Source: Pseudomonadota bacterium (GTDB lineage: Bacteria > Pseudomonadota > Alphaproteobacteria > Rhizobiales > Hyphomicrobiaceae). From it: DNA of 9,339 bases. The stretch is taken from positions 1-9,339 of the forward strand of contig JAEWCT010000399.1 in the NCBI GenBank assembly GCA_023390485.1. Direction: 5' to 3'. This document shows positions 1-6,027 of the stretch, piece after piece. A model generated the notes under the pieces. The model saw nothing but the letters and a program-made list of their open reading frames with translations. It searched no databases and was not told the DNA's origin. The number at the start of each line of letters is the position of its first letter. The stretch's first letter is position 1. The position numbers were made by a program, and so were the translations under genes.

Positions 1-835
1 TGAACGCCAGAACAAGGACGACGAGCGCAAGCGTCAGCCGCGCGATCATCAAACCGAAGTCATGGAGATCGCGCTGGAAAGGAGACGGCGTCGATGCCTG
101 GGTCAGCGCCTCGGCGGCTGTCCCAAAAATCGTGGCGCGCCCTGTCGCAACGACGAGCGCCGTCGCCTCGCCGGTCTGGATCACCGCGCCTCGAAACAGA
201 GCGTTGGACGCTTCGGCGGCTGTCGTCGCATTGACCTCGCCGGGACGCTTTTCAACCGGGTAGGGCTCGCCGGTCAGCGCCGCTTCGCCCGACGTGCAGG
301 CGTCGCTCGCGAGAATGAGCGCATCGGCCGGTACGATATCGCCCGCCCGAACACGGATAATGTCGCCGCAGACAACGTCCGCGACATTGATCTGCCGAAA
401 AGTACCGTCCCGCTTCACCTCTGCCTTTAGCGCGACCGATCGACGAAGCAAGTCGGCCGCCTTGATCGCATGCCCCTCTTGGACCGTGTCCAGACCGATT
501 GAGAGAACGAGAATGGCGACAATGATCGAACCGCCGATTGTATCGCCGGTTGCAATGGACACGATGCCGGCGCCGAGCAGAATCAACGACAAGGGTTCGA
601 GCAGGCGTCGAATGATCGACCGCCAAGAGCTCTCGCTTTTGGAAGGAGCGTCGGCGTTCGGACCATCTGCCTTGAGGCGACGAGCGGCCTCTTCGGAAGT
701 CAGCCCTTCCGTGCCACATCGGAGCTTAGCAGCTACGATTTCTGGCGCCTCGCTCCAGAACGGGCGAATCGCGGCCTTTTCCTGCGTGTTCAATCTTACC
801 GGCGCCCGTATTGGTGATTTGCGCGTCGCATACAT
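1..835 (-). CDS. P-type cation-transporting ATPase, MgtA-like (P3B), N-terminal part
   Basis: The reading frame runs from an ATG at 835 to the left edge without a stop, giving 277 residues of a protein that normally has about 850-900. An in-frame TGA seven codons upstream limits the start. The order fits the family: an N-terminal cation-ATPase domain (FW at 26-27, the EGLTSEEAARRL stretch at 43-54, GPN at 58-60), two membrane segments (about 80-97 and 99-116), then the actuator domain with GDIVPAD (165-171) and the TGE dephosphorylation loop (188-190). A third membrane segment begins near 258. The phosphorylation site (DKTGT), the nucleotide domain and the ion-binding helices lie outside the window, so the ion cannot be fixed. 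The spacing and the PLSLILL...VQE...A pattern look most like Mg2+-translocating ATPases; a Ca2+- or H+-type pump is less likely. The protein is an inner-membrane ATP-driven transporter. An FNR/FixK-like palindrome lies about 120 bp upstream of the start, suggesting low-oxygen control. Confidence 0.9.
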   Translation of the reverse strand, partial: MYATRKSPIRAPVRLNTQEKAAIRPFWSEAPEIVAAKLRCGTEGLTSEEAARRLKADGPNADAPSKSESSWRSIIRRLLEPLSLILLGAGIVSIATGDTIGGSIIVAILVLSIGLDTVQEGHAIKAADLLRRSVALKAEVKRDGTFRQINVADVVCGDIIRVRAGDIVPADALILASDACTSGEAALTGEPYPVEKRPGEVNATTAAEASNALFRGAVIQTGEATALVVATGRATIFGTAAEALTQASTPSPFQRDLHDFGLMIARLTLALVVLVLAF

Positions 836-956
836 CAGGCCCCGTAAGATGTCAGATCAAGTACGGATCAGCAGCCACGCAAAGTGAGGAGCCCAAGTCT
901 TACTTCGGTACGATCGAAATCTGAAGCACCTGTTGGACCGGCGCAGGCGCGTTATT

Positions 957-970
957 CTGATCTAGATCAA
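957..970 (-). promoter_or_regulatory. FNR/FixK-type operator upstream of the P-type ATPase gene
   Basis: On the minus strand the site reads TTGATCTAGATCAG. It matches the CRP/FNR-family consensus TTGAT-N4-ATCAA at nine of ten specified positions, and its central 12 bases are a perfect palindrome. The centre lies about 128 bp upstream of the ATPase start codon. A class II arrangement (site at about -41.5) would put transcription start near 922 and leave a leader of about 87 nt. The site overlaps the stop codon of the upstream GNAT gene, so part of it is under coding constraint. The motif is seen directly; its function is inferred from the known FNR, FixK and Anr binding consensus. Confidence 0.5.
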
Positions 971-1473
971 GACAGTTGCTTGGAAACAAGTACAAGCGTG
1001 CTATCGCCGGGAAAGGACCCAACGGAAAAGCCCATGTTTCGCTCAAGTTCGATCGCGTCGTAATTGTCTCTGCTTTCGATCGACTCGATCGATTTCAATC
1101 CCCGAGCAGCGGCTTGGTCGGCTACCAAGGCCAACATCTCCCAGCCGATCCCTTGATTGCGATGGTCGGCATGGACCGAAATCGCGACTTCGCCCTTTTC
1201 TTTCGCCGCGTCGCTGGCGAGAGCCGCCACGGCAACGACCCGGCCATCTTCTTCGTTGAACGCGACATAAGTCTCGTTGGCTTTGTGATCGATATGCGTC
1301 ATGCGTCGGATTTGTTCCGCTCCCGCCTCCTTGGCACTTGCGAGGAAACGGAACCGCAAATCGTCGGCACTGATGTGATGAAAGAAATCTGACAAAACGG
1401 CATCGTCGTCCTGCGTTGCCACCCGGACGTTCAATTTCAGACCTGACCGTGTGGCAATGTGCCAATCACTCAT
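967..1473 (-). CDS. GNAT-family N-acetyltransferase
   Basis: This 168-residue protein is a single GNAT domain. The acetyl-CoA pyrophosphate-binding motif A is clear at about 100-110 (V-H-A-D-H-R-N-Q-G-I-G). The preceding strand (VVAVAALA, 79-86) and the C-terminal ending around NMGF (146-149) are typical. The N-terminal part, with the ADDLRFRF stretch (36-43), resembles the acetyltransferase domain of Pat-type protein lysine acetyltransferases, which silence acyl-CoA synthetases. Here the domain stands alone, without the nucleotide-binding or NDP-forming CoA-ligase-like part. The ATG at 1473 has a GGGGA stretch about 5 nt upstream. The substrate cannot be read from the sequence. A role in protein acetylation is plausible given the phosphotransacylase and acetate kinase genes nearby, but it could equally acetylate a small molecule. 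It points the same way as the ATPase gene, which starts 131 bp downstream after its own putative operator. Confidence 0.88.
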   Translation of the reverse strand: MSDWHIATRSGLKLNVRVATQDDDAVLSDFFHHISADDLRFRFLASAKEAGAEQIRRMTHIDHKANETYVAFNEEDGRVVAVAALASDAAKEKGEVAISVHADHRNQGIGWEMLALVADQAAARGLKSIESIESRDNYDAIELERNMGFSVGSFPGDSTLVLVSKQLS

Positions 1474-1667
1474 ACGACATCCCCATGCCGAATAGACTGC
1501 CTCTGGCGATACGGTAAAACCGCAATACTACAGAAATCTGACATAGCCAGGAGTTCGGCGCGCCCCGGAGCATCATCATGCTAAAGTCATGCAAAACCTG
1601 TAGATCTTTTCGACGCGCTAGCGGAGCTCACGCGGCTATGGATTTAAGAATCAAGGGATAGACGTGC
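1474..1667. promoter_or_regulatory. Divergent intergenic region between the GNAT and DUF47 genes
   Basis: These 194 bp separate two divergently read genes and must carry both promoters. They are visibly more AT-rich than the flanking genes. I find no FNR/FixK palindrome here and no convincing sigma-70 or sigma-54 hexamer pair. A short direct repeat, CATGC-N7-CATGC, lies around 1578-1594. The plus-strand gene has an AAGGGA ribosome-binding site about 9 nt before its ATG. No RNA gene or small open frame stands out. Confidence 0.5.
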
Positions 1668-3614
1668 ATGGAGAAGACCGAGGTTGTTGCGTCGCTTGGG
1701 CAAGCGCTGCTTCTCCGACCCGCCTATCTCAAATCTGCGCTTGCCGCCAACGATCGCCTCAAGTTCTATCTGACGGTCCTCCAAACAGCGTACGGCCATG
1801 CCGCACAGCCTGACGTCGCATCGCTCGACCTGCACCGCGAATATGCGGCCGCAAAGGTTGATGCGCCCTGGCTTCTGACGCTGCCTGCGTCCAGCCACAT
1901 TAAGTCGTCCGTGCTGTACGCGGACGACCTGCCCAAGCTATTTGAGAAACTTGCAACCGACTTACGGCTTATGGGGCGCCCGCTGGAAGCCGATGATGAC
2001 GGCGCCCATCGCGAGTTGCTCAGCAGAATCGAGAAGTGGTGCGATTGGCTCGGTCAACTCGCCCCGGACAGCCTCAATACCGATCAGTTGAAGCAATTGA
2101 CCAGCGGCAAGCGCGGCGAAGGCGACAGTTTCCATATCCTGGTCATGGATCTGCACAAAGCCATCAATCGTCTGGCGGCAGACCTCTCGGACGAAACGAT
2201 CGACGGCGCGCACATCTGGCAATTACCGGCTGAGGACCGGCCTCGCATTGTCGCGTTCATGCGGGGCCTCAACCGCACCCGGCCGCTCAAGCTCAGCCAT
2301 CCCGGACTCGACACGGCAGCGACGCGCGACGGCGCGAGACTCTTGATCCAGAACGACATCGGAACCAACGATGCACATGTGCTGGTCATCCAGGTCGAGG
2401 GATTGCGGCTGTCCTTAACCTATTCGGACCTGCATCGGCAGCGCTTCTCCTTCTTCCAGAATCTCCTTGGCGAGATCGGCGCACAATGGTCCGCAGTGGC
2501 CTCGCGCACGACGGAGGGCCTGAATGCAGGCGAAAGCTACTTCGTGGGGACTGCTACATTCGACAGTGCGAACGAGACGGCGCTGACCGCAACGCTTGAG
2601 GCGCTCGGATCGCGTATTGTCTTTCTGATCGACTGGAACCGGGCGCGCAAACGTTTGCGGCTTGTCGTCGGCAAATCCAACGCAATTTTGGTCCTGAACG
2701 AAAGCGCGCGCCGGGACATCGGACACATGGGCTGGCTGGAAGCCGGTGCGGAGCGGCTGCTGTTCGATGCGATGGAGGCGGTGGGGGGCGAGTTCTTTCG
2801 CATCGGTGACCGTCTCGACACGGTGCTCGGCGATGAGCCGGCACGCGCATTCATGCTCGAAGCCATGGCAGCAGCGTCGCAGGCTATGCAGGAGCACCAG
2901 CCGATACCGCGGATCGCCGACTCCATTCGTTTGTTGCTCCTTCGCCATCTCGGACATCAGCGCGACGTGTTCGAGCTTCTCAACGAACACGCGGCCTTCT
3001 GCCATGAGCTGGCAGAAGGTCTTCAGGATGCGCTGACGCACGGTCTTGAACACGACAGCAAGGCTGTGGCGAAACTGGCCACGCGGGCAAAGGGCTGGGA
3101 GCACGAGGCCGATCTTCTTGTAATGCGTTCGCGCAAGCGTGCGGAGCGCAATGCGCGTTGGTTGCCTTTCACGCGGCTCATCGAAAAGGCCGACAATATC
3201 GCCGACGCCCTGGAGGAAGCGACGTTTCTGCTGTCGCTGATCGCCGAAGGACATCACAAGGATTGGCATGGCAAAGTGCGCGAGGCGCTTTCGCGGCTGA
3301 CGGGTCGCACGCATGAGGCGGTTCGCGATCATGTCAAGGCGCTGACCATAGCTGGTGTCCTGCGCGAGGGCGGGACCGCGGAGGATCACGAGGCGTTTTT
3401 GGCCGTTACTTGGCGCGCGGTAGACGCGGAACGTCAGTGCGACGAGCTTTTGCGTGATGTCCGGCGTGCGCTGGTGCGCCATGTGGACGATCCCGTCACG
3501 CTGACGTTGGCGACCGATTTCGCGGAATCCATCGAGCTTGCGACCGATGCCTTAATGGTGGCGAGCTTTGGCATCCGGGAGCTGGTGCTCGATCGCATCG
3601 GAGCAGACCGATGA
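1668..3614 (+). CDS. Large DUF47/PhoU-like domain protein with uncharacterised N-terminal half
   Basis: This 648-residue protein has a C-terminal third (about 430-645) that reads as a PhoU-like/DUF47 all-helical fold with two repeats. The first holds WEHEAD (477-482) and EKADNIADALEEA (506-518). The second holds ERQCDEL (588-594) and DFAESIELATDAL (617-629). These acidic E/D motifs are the metal-binding signature of PhoU and DUF47 proteins, which are known as regulators or partners of phosphate transport. DUF47 proteins are normally only about 200-220 residues. The first 400 or so residues here match no family I can name. They hold a conserved-looking central stretch, LLIQNDIGTNDAHVLVIQVEG (225-245), and a probable helical segment around HMGWLEAGAERLLFDAMEAVG (353-373). 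No signal peptide or membrane segment is seen. The ATG at 1668 follows AAGGGA. The stop codon overlaps the start of the truncated dikinase gene as ATGA, so the two products are probably made in fixed ratio and act together. Phosphate or phosphoryl-transfer regulation is a fair inference; the exact function is unknown. Confidence 0.88.
   Translation: MEKTEVVASLGQALLLRPAYLKSALAANDRLKFYLTVLQTAYGHAAQPDVASLDLHREYAAAKVDAPWLLTLPASSHIKSSVLYADDLPKLFEKLATDLRLMGRPLEADDDGAHRELLSRIEKWCDWLGQLAPDSLNTDQLKQLTSGKRGEGDSFHILVMDLHKAINRLAADLSDETIDGAHIWQLPAEDRPRIVAFMRGLNRTRPLKLSHPGLDTAATRDGARLLIQNDIGTNDAHVLVIQVEGLRLSLTYSDLHRQRFSFFQNLLGEIGAQWSAVASRTTEGLNAGESYFVGTATFDSANETALTATLEALGSRIVFLIDWNRARKRLRLVVGKSNAILVLNESARRDIGHMGWLEAGAERLLFDAMEAVGGEFFRIGDRLDTVLGDEPARAFMLEAMAAASQAMQEHQPIPRIADSIRLLLLRHLGHQRDVFELLNEHAAFCHELAEGLQDALTHGLEHDSKAVAKLATRAKGWEHEADLLVMRSRKRAERNARWLPFTRLIEKADNIADALEEATFLLSLIAEGHHKDWHGKVREALSRLTGRTHEAVRDHVKALTIAGVLREGGTAEDHEAFLAVTWRAVDAERQCDELLRDVRRALVRHVDDPVTLTLATDFAESIELATDALMVASFGIRELVLDRIGADR
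3600..3613 (+). promoter_or_regulatory. Ribosome-binding site and ATGA coupling junction for the dikinase-like gene
   Basis: A GGAG Shine-Dalgarno sequence (3600-3603) lies inside the end of the DUF47 gene, seven bases before the ATG at 3611. The ATG shares the bases ATGA with the upstream TGA stop (3612-3614). This fixes the start of the dikinase-like gene and indicates translational coupling. Confidence 0.75.
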
Positions 3615-5221
3615 GCACGCTGACCGCGATACGGCGGGAATCGGCGGATACGAAAATCGTCTATTCGATCGGCGGGGCCGTACCGCTCGACGACACGATC
3701 ACATCCGCCATTCTCGGATTTAAGGCCTACAACCTCGCGCGAATGGCTGCGCTCGGTCTCAACGTCCCGCCCGCCTTCGTGCTGGGCACCGGGTTTTGCG
3801 CTCATCCCGAAGCTGTGATGCCGTCGTGCTGGCGCGACGCACTGATCAAGCTGGAAGAAGCCGCGACCCTCAAGCTCGGCGAACCGAGACGTCCGCTCCC
3901 GCTGTCTGTCCGATCCGGCGCGCCCGTATCGATGCCCGGAATGATGGAAACTCTGCTCAATATCGGACTGACCGCAGCCACATTGCCCGGCTTCGTTCGT
4001 CAGACCGGAAGCCCAAGACTGGCCTGGGACGCTTATCGGCGTCTCATAGCGGGTTTTGGTGAGGTTGTGGCGGGAATCGACGCACGGCATTTCGAAGCCG
4101 ATCTCGATTCGGTGCGAGCTGGCGAAGACGAGCGCAGTCTGGATTTTGTCGCCCTGCGCGAGGTGGCGAGGCGCCATCTGCAAACCTTCGAGCGAGAGGC
4201 CAAGCGGCCGTTTCCGCAGGATGCTGAACAGCAATTGGTCGAGGCGATCGGCGCGGTATTCCGGTCCTGGTCCAGCGACAAGGCCGTCACGTATCGCAAC
4301 CTTCACGGCCTGAGCCACTACATGGGCACCGCCGTCACCGTGCAACGCATGGTGTTCGGCAACGCTGGCGGCCTGTCCGGTGCCGGTGTCGGCTTCACGC
4401 GCAATCCCAGCACGGGTGCGCCGAGCCCATGGGTCGATTTTCTGTTCAACGCGCAAGGTGAAGATGTCGTGAGCGGCCGGCGCAGCGCGCAAGGGCACGA
4501 CGAACTTGCCGCTGTCGCACCGGCGCTATGGGGCGAGCTGGTCGAGGCAACTCAGACACTCGAGAAGCATTTTGGCGACATGCAGGACTTCGAATTCACA
4601 ATCGAGGACGGCGTCCTGTTCCTGCTTCAAACCCGCAACGGCAAACGCACGCCGCGCGCCGCGGCGCAGATCGCGTTGGACATGCTCGACGAAGGTCTGA
4701 TCGACGTTGACACGGCCCGCGAGCGCACGCGCGCACTCGGCGCGGAGCAGCTTTCGCTCGACACGATTTCTGCGGAAAATGGAGCCGCGCTGTCGCCGAT
4801 CGCCACCGCGGCGTCGGCCGCCACCGGCGTTGTGAGCGGAGAAATCACGTTCGACGAAGAATCCGCGCGTCAGCGTAAACAGAAAGGCGCTCAGGTCATT
4901 CTCGTGCGACGAGACGCCGAAACCCGCGATATTGCAGCGCTCGATCTCGCCGATGGGCTCCTGACGCAGCACGGGGCAAGGACCTCGCACGCCGCCGTCG
5001 TCGCGCGCCAGCTTGGCAAAGTATGTCTCGTCGGCTGCGAGGCCATGGCGGTCGATGAGGTCGCGAGATGCCTGGTGGTGGGGGGCGTGAGCTATCCCGA
5101 AGGCGCAATGCTCACGCTCGATGGCAACAACGGCAACATTTATTCCGGCGTTGCCATTGTTACCAAAGACGTTCCAACGGACCTGCTGGCGCGGCTCGAA
5201 CGGCTGCGTAGCCCCGCCTGA
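3611..5221 (+). CDS. Pyruvate,phosphate dikinase-like protein lacking the PEP/pyruvate-binding domain
   Basis: This 536-residue protein follows PPDK closely through its first two functional units. The ATP-grasp domain shows the modified N-terminal loop LGFKAYNLARM (35-45, usually LGGKGANLAEM), LSVRSGAPVSMPGMMET (98-114), the GTAV-VQRMVFGN block (239-251), GFTRNPSTG (261-269), NAQGEDVVSG (280-289), and DMQDFEFTI plus LQTRNGKRT (323-331, 339-347). The swivelling phosphohistidine domain follows, with catalytic His460 in ARTSHAAVVARQLGK. The protein then stops, soon after the LDGNNGNIYSG strand. The roughly 350-residue TIM barrel that binds PEP/pyruvate in normal PPDK (about 870-900 residues) is absent, and the following DNA is a convergent gene, so no remnant remains. 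It should still be able to form phosphohistidine from ATP (and Pi, as in PPDK), but not make PEP alone. The coupled DUF47 protein is the obvious candidate partner or acceptor. Alternatives are a rifampin-phosphotransferase-like small-molecule kinase or a regulator. Confidence 0.92.
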   Translation: MSTLTAIRRESADTKIVYSIGGAVPLDDTITSAILGFKAYNLARMAALGLNVPPAFVLGTGFCAHPEAVMPSCWRDALIKLEEAATLKLGEPRRPLPLSVRSGAPVSMPGMMETLLNIGLTAATLPGFVRQTGSPRLAWDAYRRLIAGFGEVVAGIDARHFEADLDSVRAGEDERSLDFVALREVARRHLQTFEREAKRPFPQDAEQQLVEAIGAVFRSWSSDKAVTYRNLHGLSHYMGTAVTVQRMVFGNAGGLSGAGVGFTRNPSTGAPSPWVDFLFNAQGEDVVSGRRSAQGHDELAAVAPALWGELVEATQTLEKHFGDMQDFEFTIEDGVLFLLQTRNGKRTPRAAAQIALDMLDEGLIDVDTARERTRALGAEQLSLDTISAENGAALSPIATAASAATGVVSGEITFDEESARQRKQKGAQVILVRRDAETRDIAALDLADGLLTQHGARTSHAAVVARQLGKVCLVGCEAMAVDEVARCLVVGGVSYPEGAMLTLDGNNGNIYSGVAIVTKDVPTDLLARLERLRSPA

Positions 5222-5230
5222 AGGCGAGGC
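5211..5230. terminator. GC-rich hairpin in the convergent gene gap
   Basis: An 8-bp inverted repeat, GCCCCGCC/GGCGAGGC, encloses a TGAA loop. The stem has one C-A mismatch in plus-strand RNA, which becomes a G-U wobble in minus-strand RNA. The loop contains the stop codon of the dikinase-like gene. No U-run follows on either strand, so it is not a canonical intrinsic terminator. It may help limit read-through between the two convergent operons, whose coding regions end only 21 bp apart. Confidence 0.35.
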
Positions 5231-5242
5231 ATAAACCGGGCG

Positions 5243-6016
5243 TCACGCGACGATGTGAAAGCCGTGATCGGCGTAGGACGTCGAGCCCGTCGTCGCGCTT
5301 CCTGCATCGCTTGCCAGGAAGGCCGAGATGCGTCCGATTTGTTCGATCGTGACGAGCTGATGGTCGGGCGTGCGTTCGCGCGTCTTTTCGAGGAGGTCAT
5401 CAAAACGGTCGATGCCCGAGGCCGCGCGGGTCGCCACCGGACCTGATGACAGCGCGTGAACATGGATGCGCCGTGGCGCGAGATCGGCTGCCAGAGTTCG
5501 CACCGTTGCTTCGAGCGCCGCCTTGACCGGTCCCATGAGATTATAGTGCTCGACCACCCGGTTGGCGCCAAAGAAACTAACCGTTTGCAGGCTGCCGCCA
5601 TCGGTCATCAGCGGAAGCGCCAATTTCGCCATCCGGATGAAGGAGTGGCATGAAACGTCCATCGCCATGGCGAAGCCTTCCGCCGAGCACTGGATGAGGC
5701 TGTTGTGCAGATCCTCGCGCGGTGCGAAAGCGATCGAATGCACGATCGCGTCGAGGCGGCCCCAGGAGGCGTGGATGGTCTCGAACGCCGCCTCGAGTTC
5801 GCCAGGGACGCGCACATCGCACGGCACGATGATCGACGCCTCGAGTGCCTCAGCCAGGGGCCGCACATGCGGTTCGGCCTTGGCGTTGAGGTAGGTTATG
5901 GCCAGCTCGGCGCCCGCGGAACGCAACGCCTCGGCGCAGCCATACGCAATGCTGTTCTTATTGGCGATGCCCACGACAAGCGCCCGCCTTCCGGTAAGAT
6001 CGACGATCGGCCGCAT
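5243..6016 (-). CDS. fabI: Enoyl-ACP/enoyl-CoA reductase (FabI family, NADH-dependent)
   Basis: This 257-residue protein has the usual FabI length and is a short-chain dehydrogenase-type enoyl reductase that reduces trans-2-enoyl thioesters. The cofactor loop G-I-A-N-K-N-S-I-A-Y-G (16-26) and SIAFAPRE (94-101) match FabI. The catalytic Tyr158 and Lys165 are present in the Y-x6-K spacing. The position equivalent to E. coli Tyr146 is Phe148 (SFFGANR), an unusual change. I chose the ATG at 6016 because it gives the standard MRPIVDLTGRRALVVG start, has a strong AGGGGGG site 4 nt upstream and shares one base with the ackA stop (TGATG). An upstream ATG at 6049 would only add 11 residues inside ackA. 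It is last in the phaC operon, so the substrate may be an enoyl-CoA such as crotonyl-CoA in place of, or besides, enoyl-ACP. It may not be the housekeeping fatty-acid enzyme. Confidence 0.9.
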   Translation of the reverse strand: MRPIVDLTGRRALVVGIANKNSIAYGCAEALRSAGAELAITYLNAKAEPHVRPLAEALEASIIVPCDVRVPGELEAAFETIHASWGRLDAIVHSIAFAPREDLHNSLIQCSAEGFAMAMDVSCHSFIRMAKLALPLMTDGGSLQTVSFFGANRVVEHYNLMGPVKAALEATVRTLAADLAPRRIHVHALSSGPVATRAASGIDRFDDLLEKTRERTPDHQLVTIEQIGRISAFLASDAGSATTGSTSYADHGFHIVA

Positions 6017-6027
6017 CAGGCCCCCCT
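6016..6027 (-). promoter_or_regulatory. Ribosome-binding site and TGATG junction between ackA and fabI
   Basis: On the minus strand AGGGGGG (6027-6021) precedes the fabI ATG (6016-6014) by four bases. The ackA stop (6018-6016) and the fabI start share the A of TGATG. The strong site inside the end of ackA decides the fabI start and points to coupled translation. Confidence 0.7.

Noticed and set aside
850..882. A second FNR-like element just before the ATPase start
   Set aside because: TTGATC is present on the minus strand, but the second half-site at the right spacing does not match ATCAA.
294..887. A 197-codon plus-strand frame and a 155-codon minus-strand frame over the left end
   Set aside because: Both are shadows of the P-type ATPase gene, whose minus-strand frame is open to the edge and carries the TGE actuator motif.
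1640..1655. Possible FNR/FixK site before the DUF47 gene (ATCAA near 1650)
   Set aside because: The opposite half-site reads GATTT instead of TTGAT, and the position is only about 15 bp from the start codon.
2415..3482. A 355-codon open frame on the minus strand
   Set aside because: It lies wholly antisense to the DUF47/PhoU-like gene, whose frame shows clear family motifs. The minus-strand product has shadow-like composition, rich in Arg, His and Gln, and no recognisable domain.
3434..4498. A 354-codon open frame on the minus strand
   Set aside because: It is antisense to the well-conserved dikinase-like ATP-grasp domain and the end of the DUF47 gene. No domain or ribosome-binding site supports it; long antisense frames are expected at this GC content.
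3611..5221. Dikinase-like gene as a pseudogene broken by a recent deletion
   Set aside because: The frame is intact, motifs are conserved up to the natural end of the swivelling domain, there is a good ribosome-binding site and coupling junction, and no barrel remnant follows. It looks like a stable short form.
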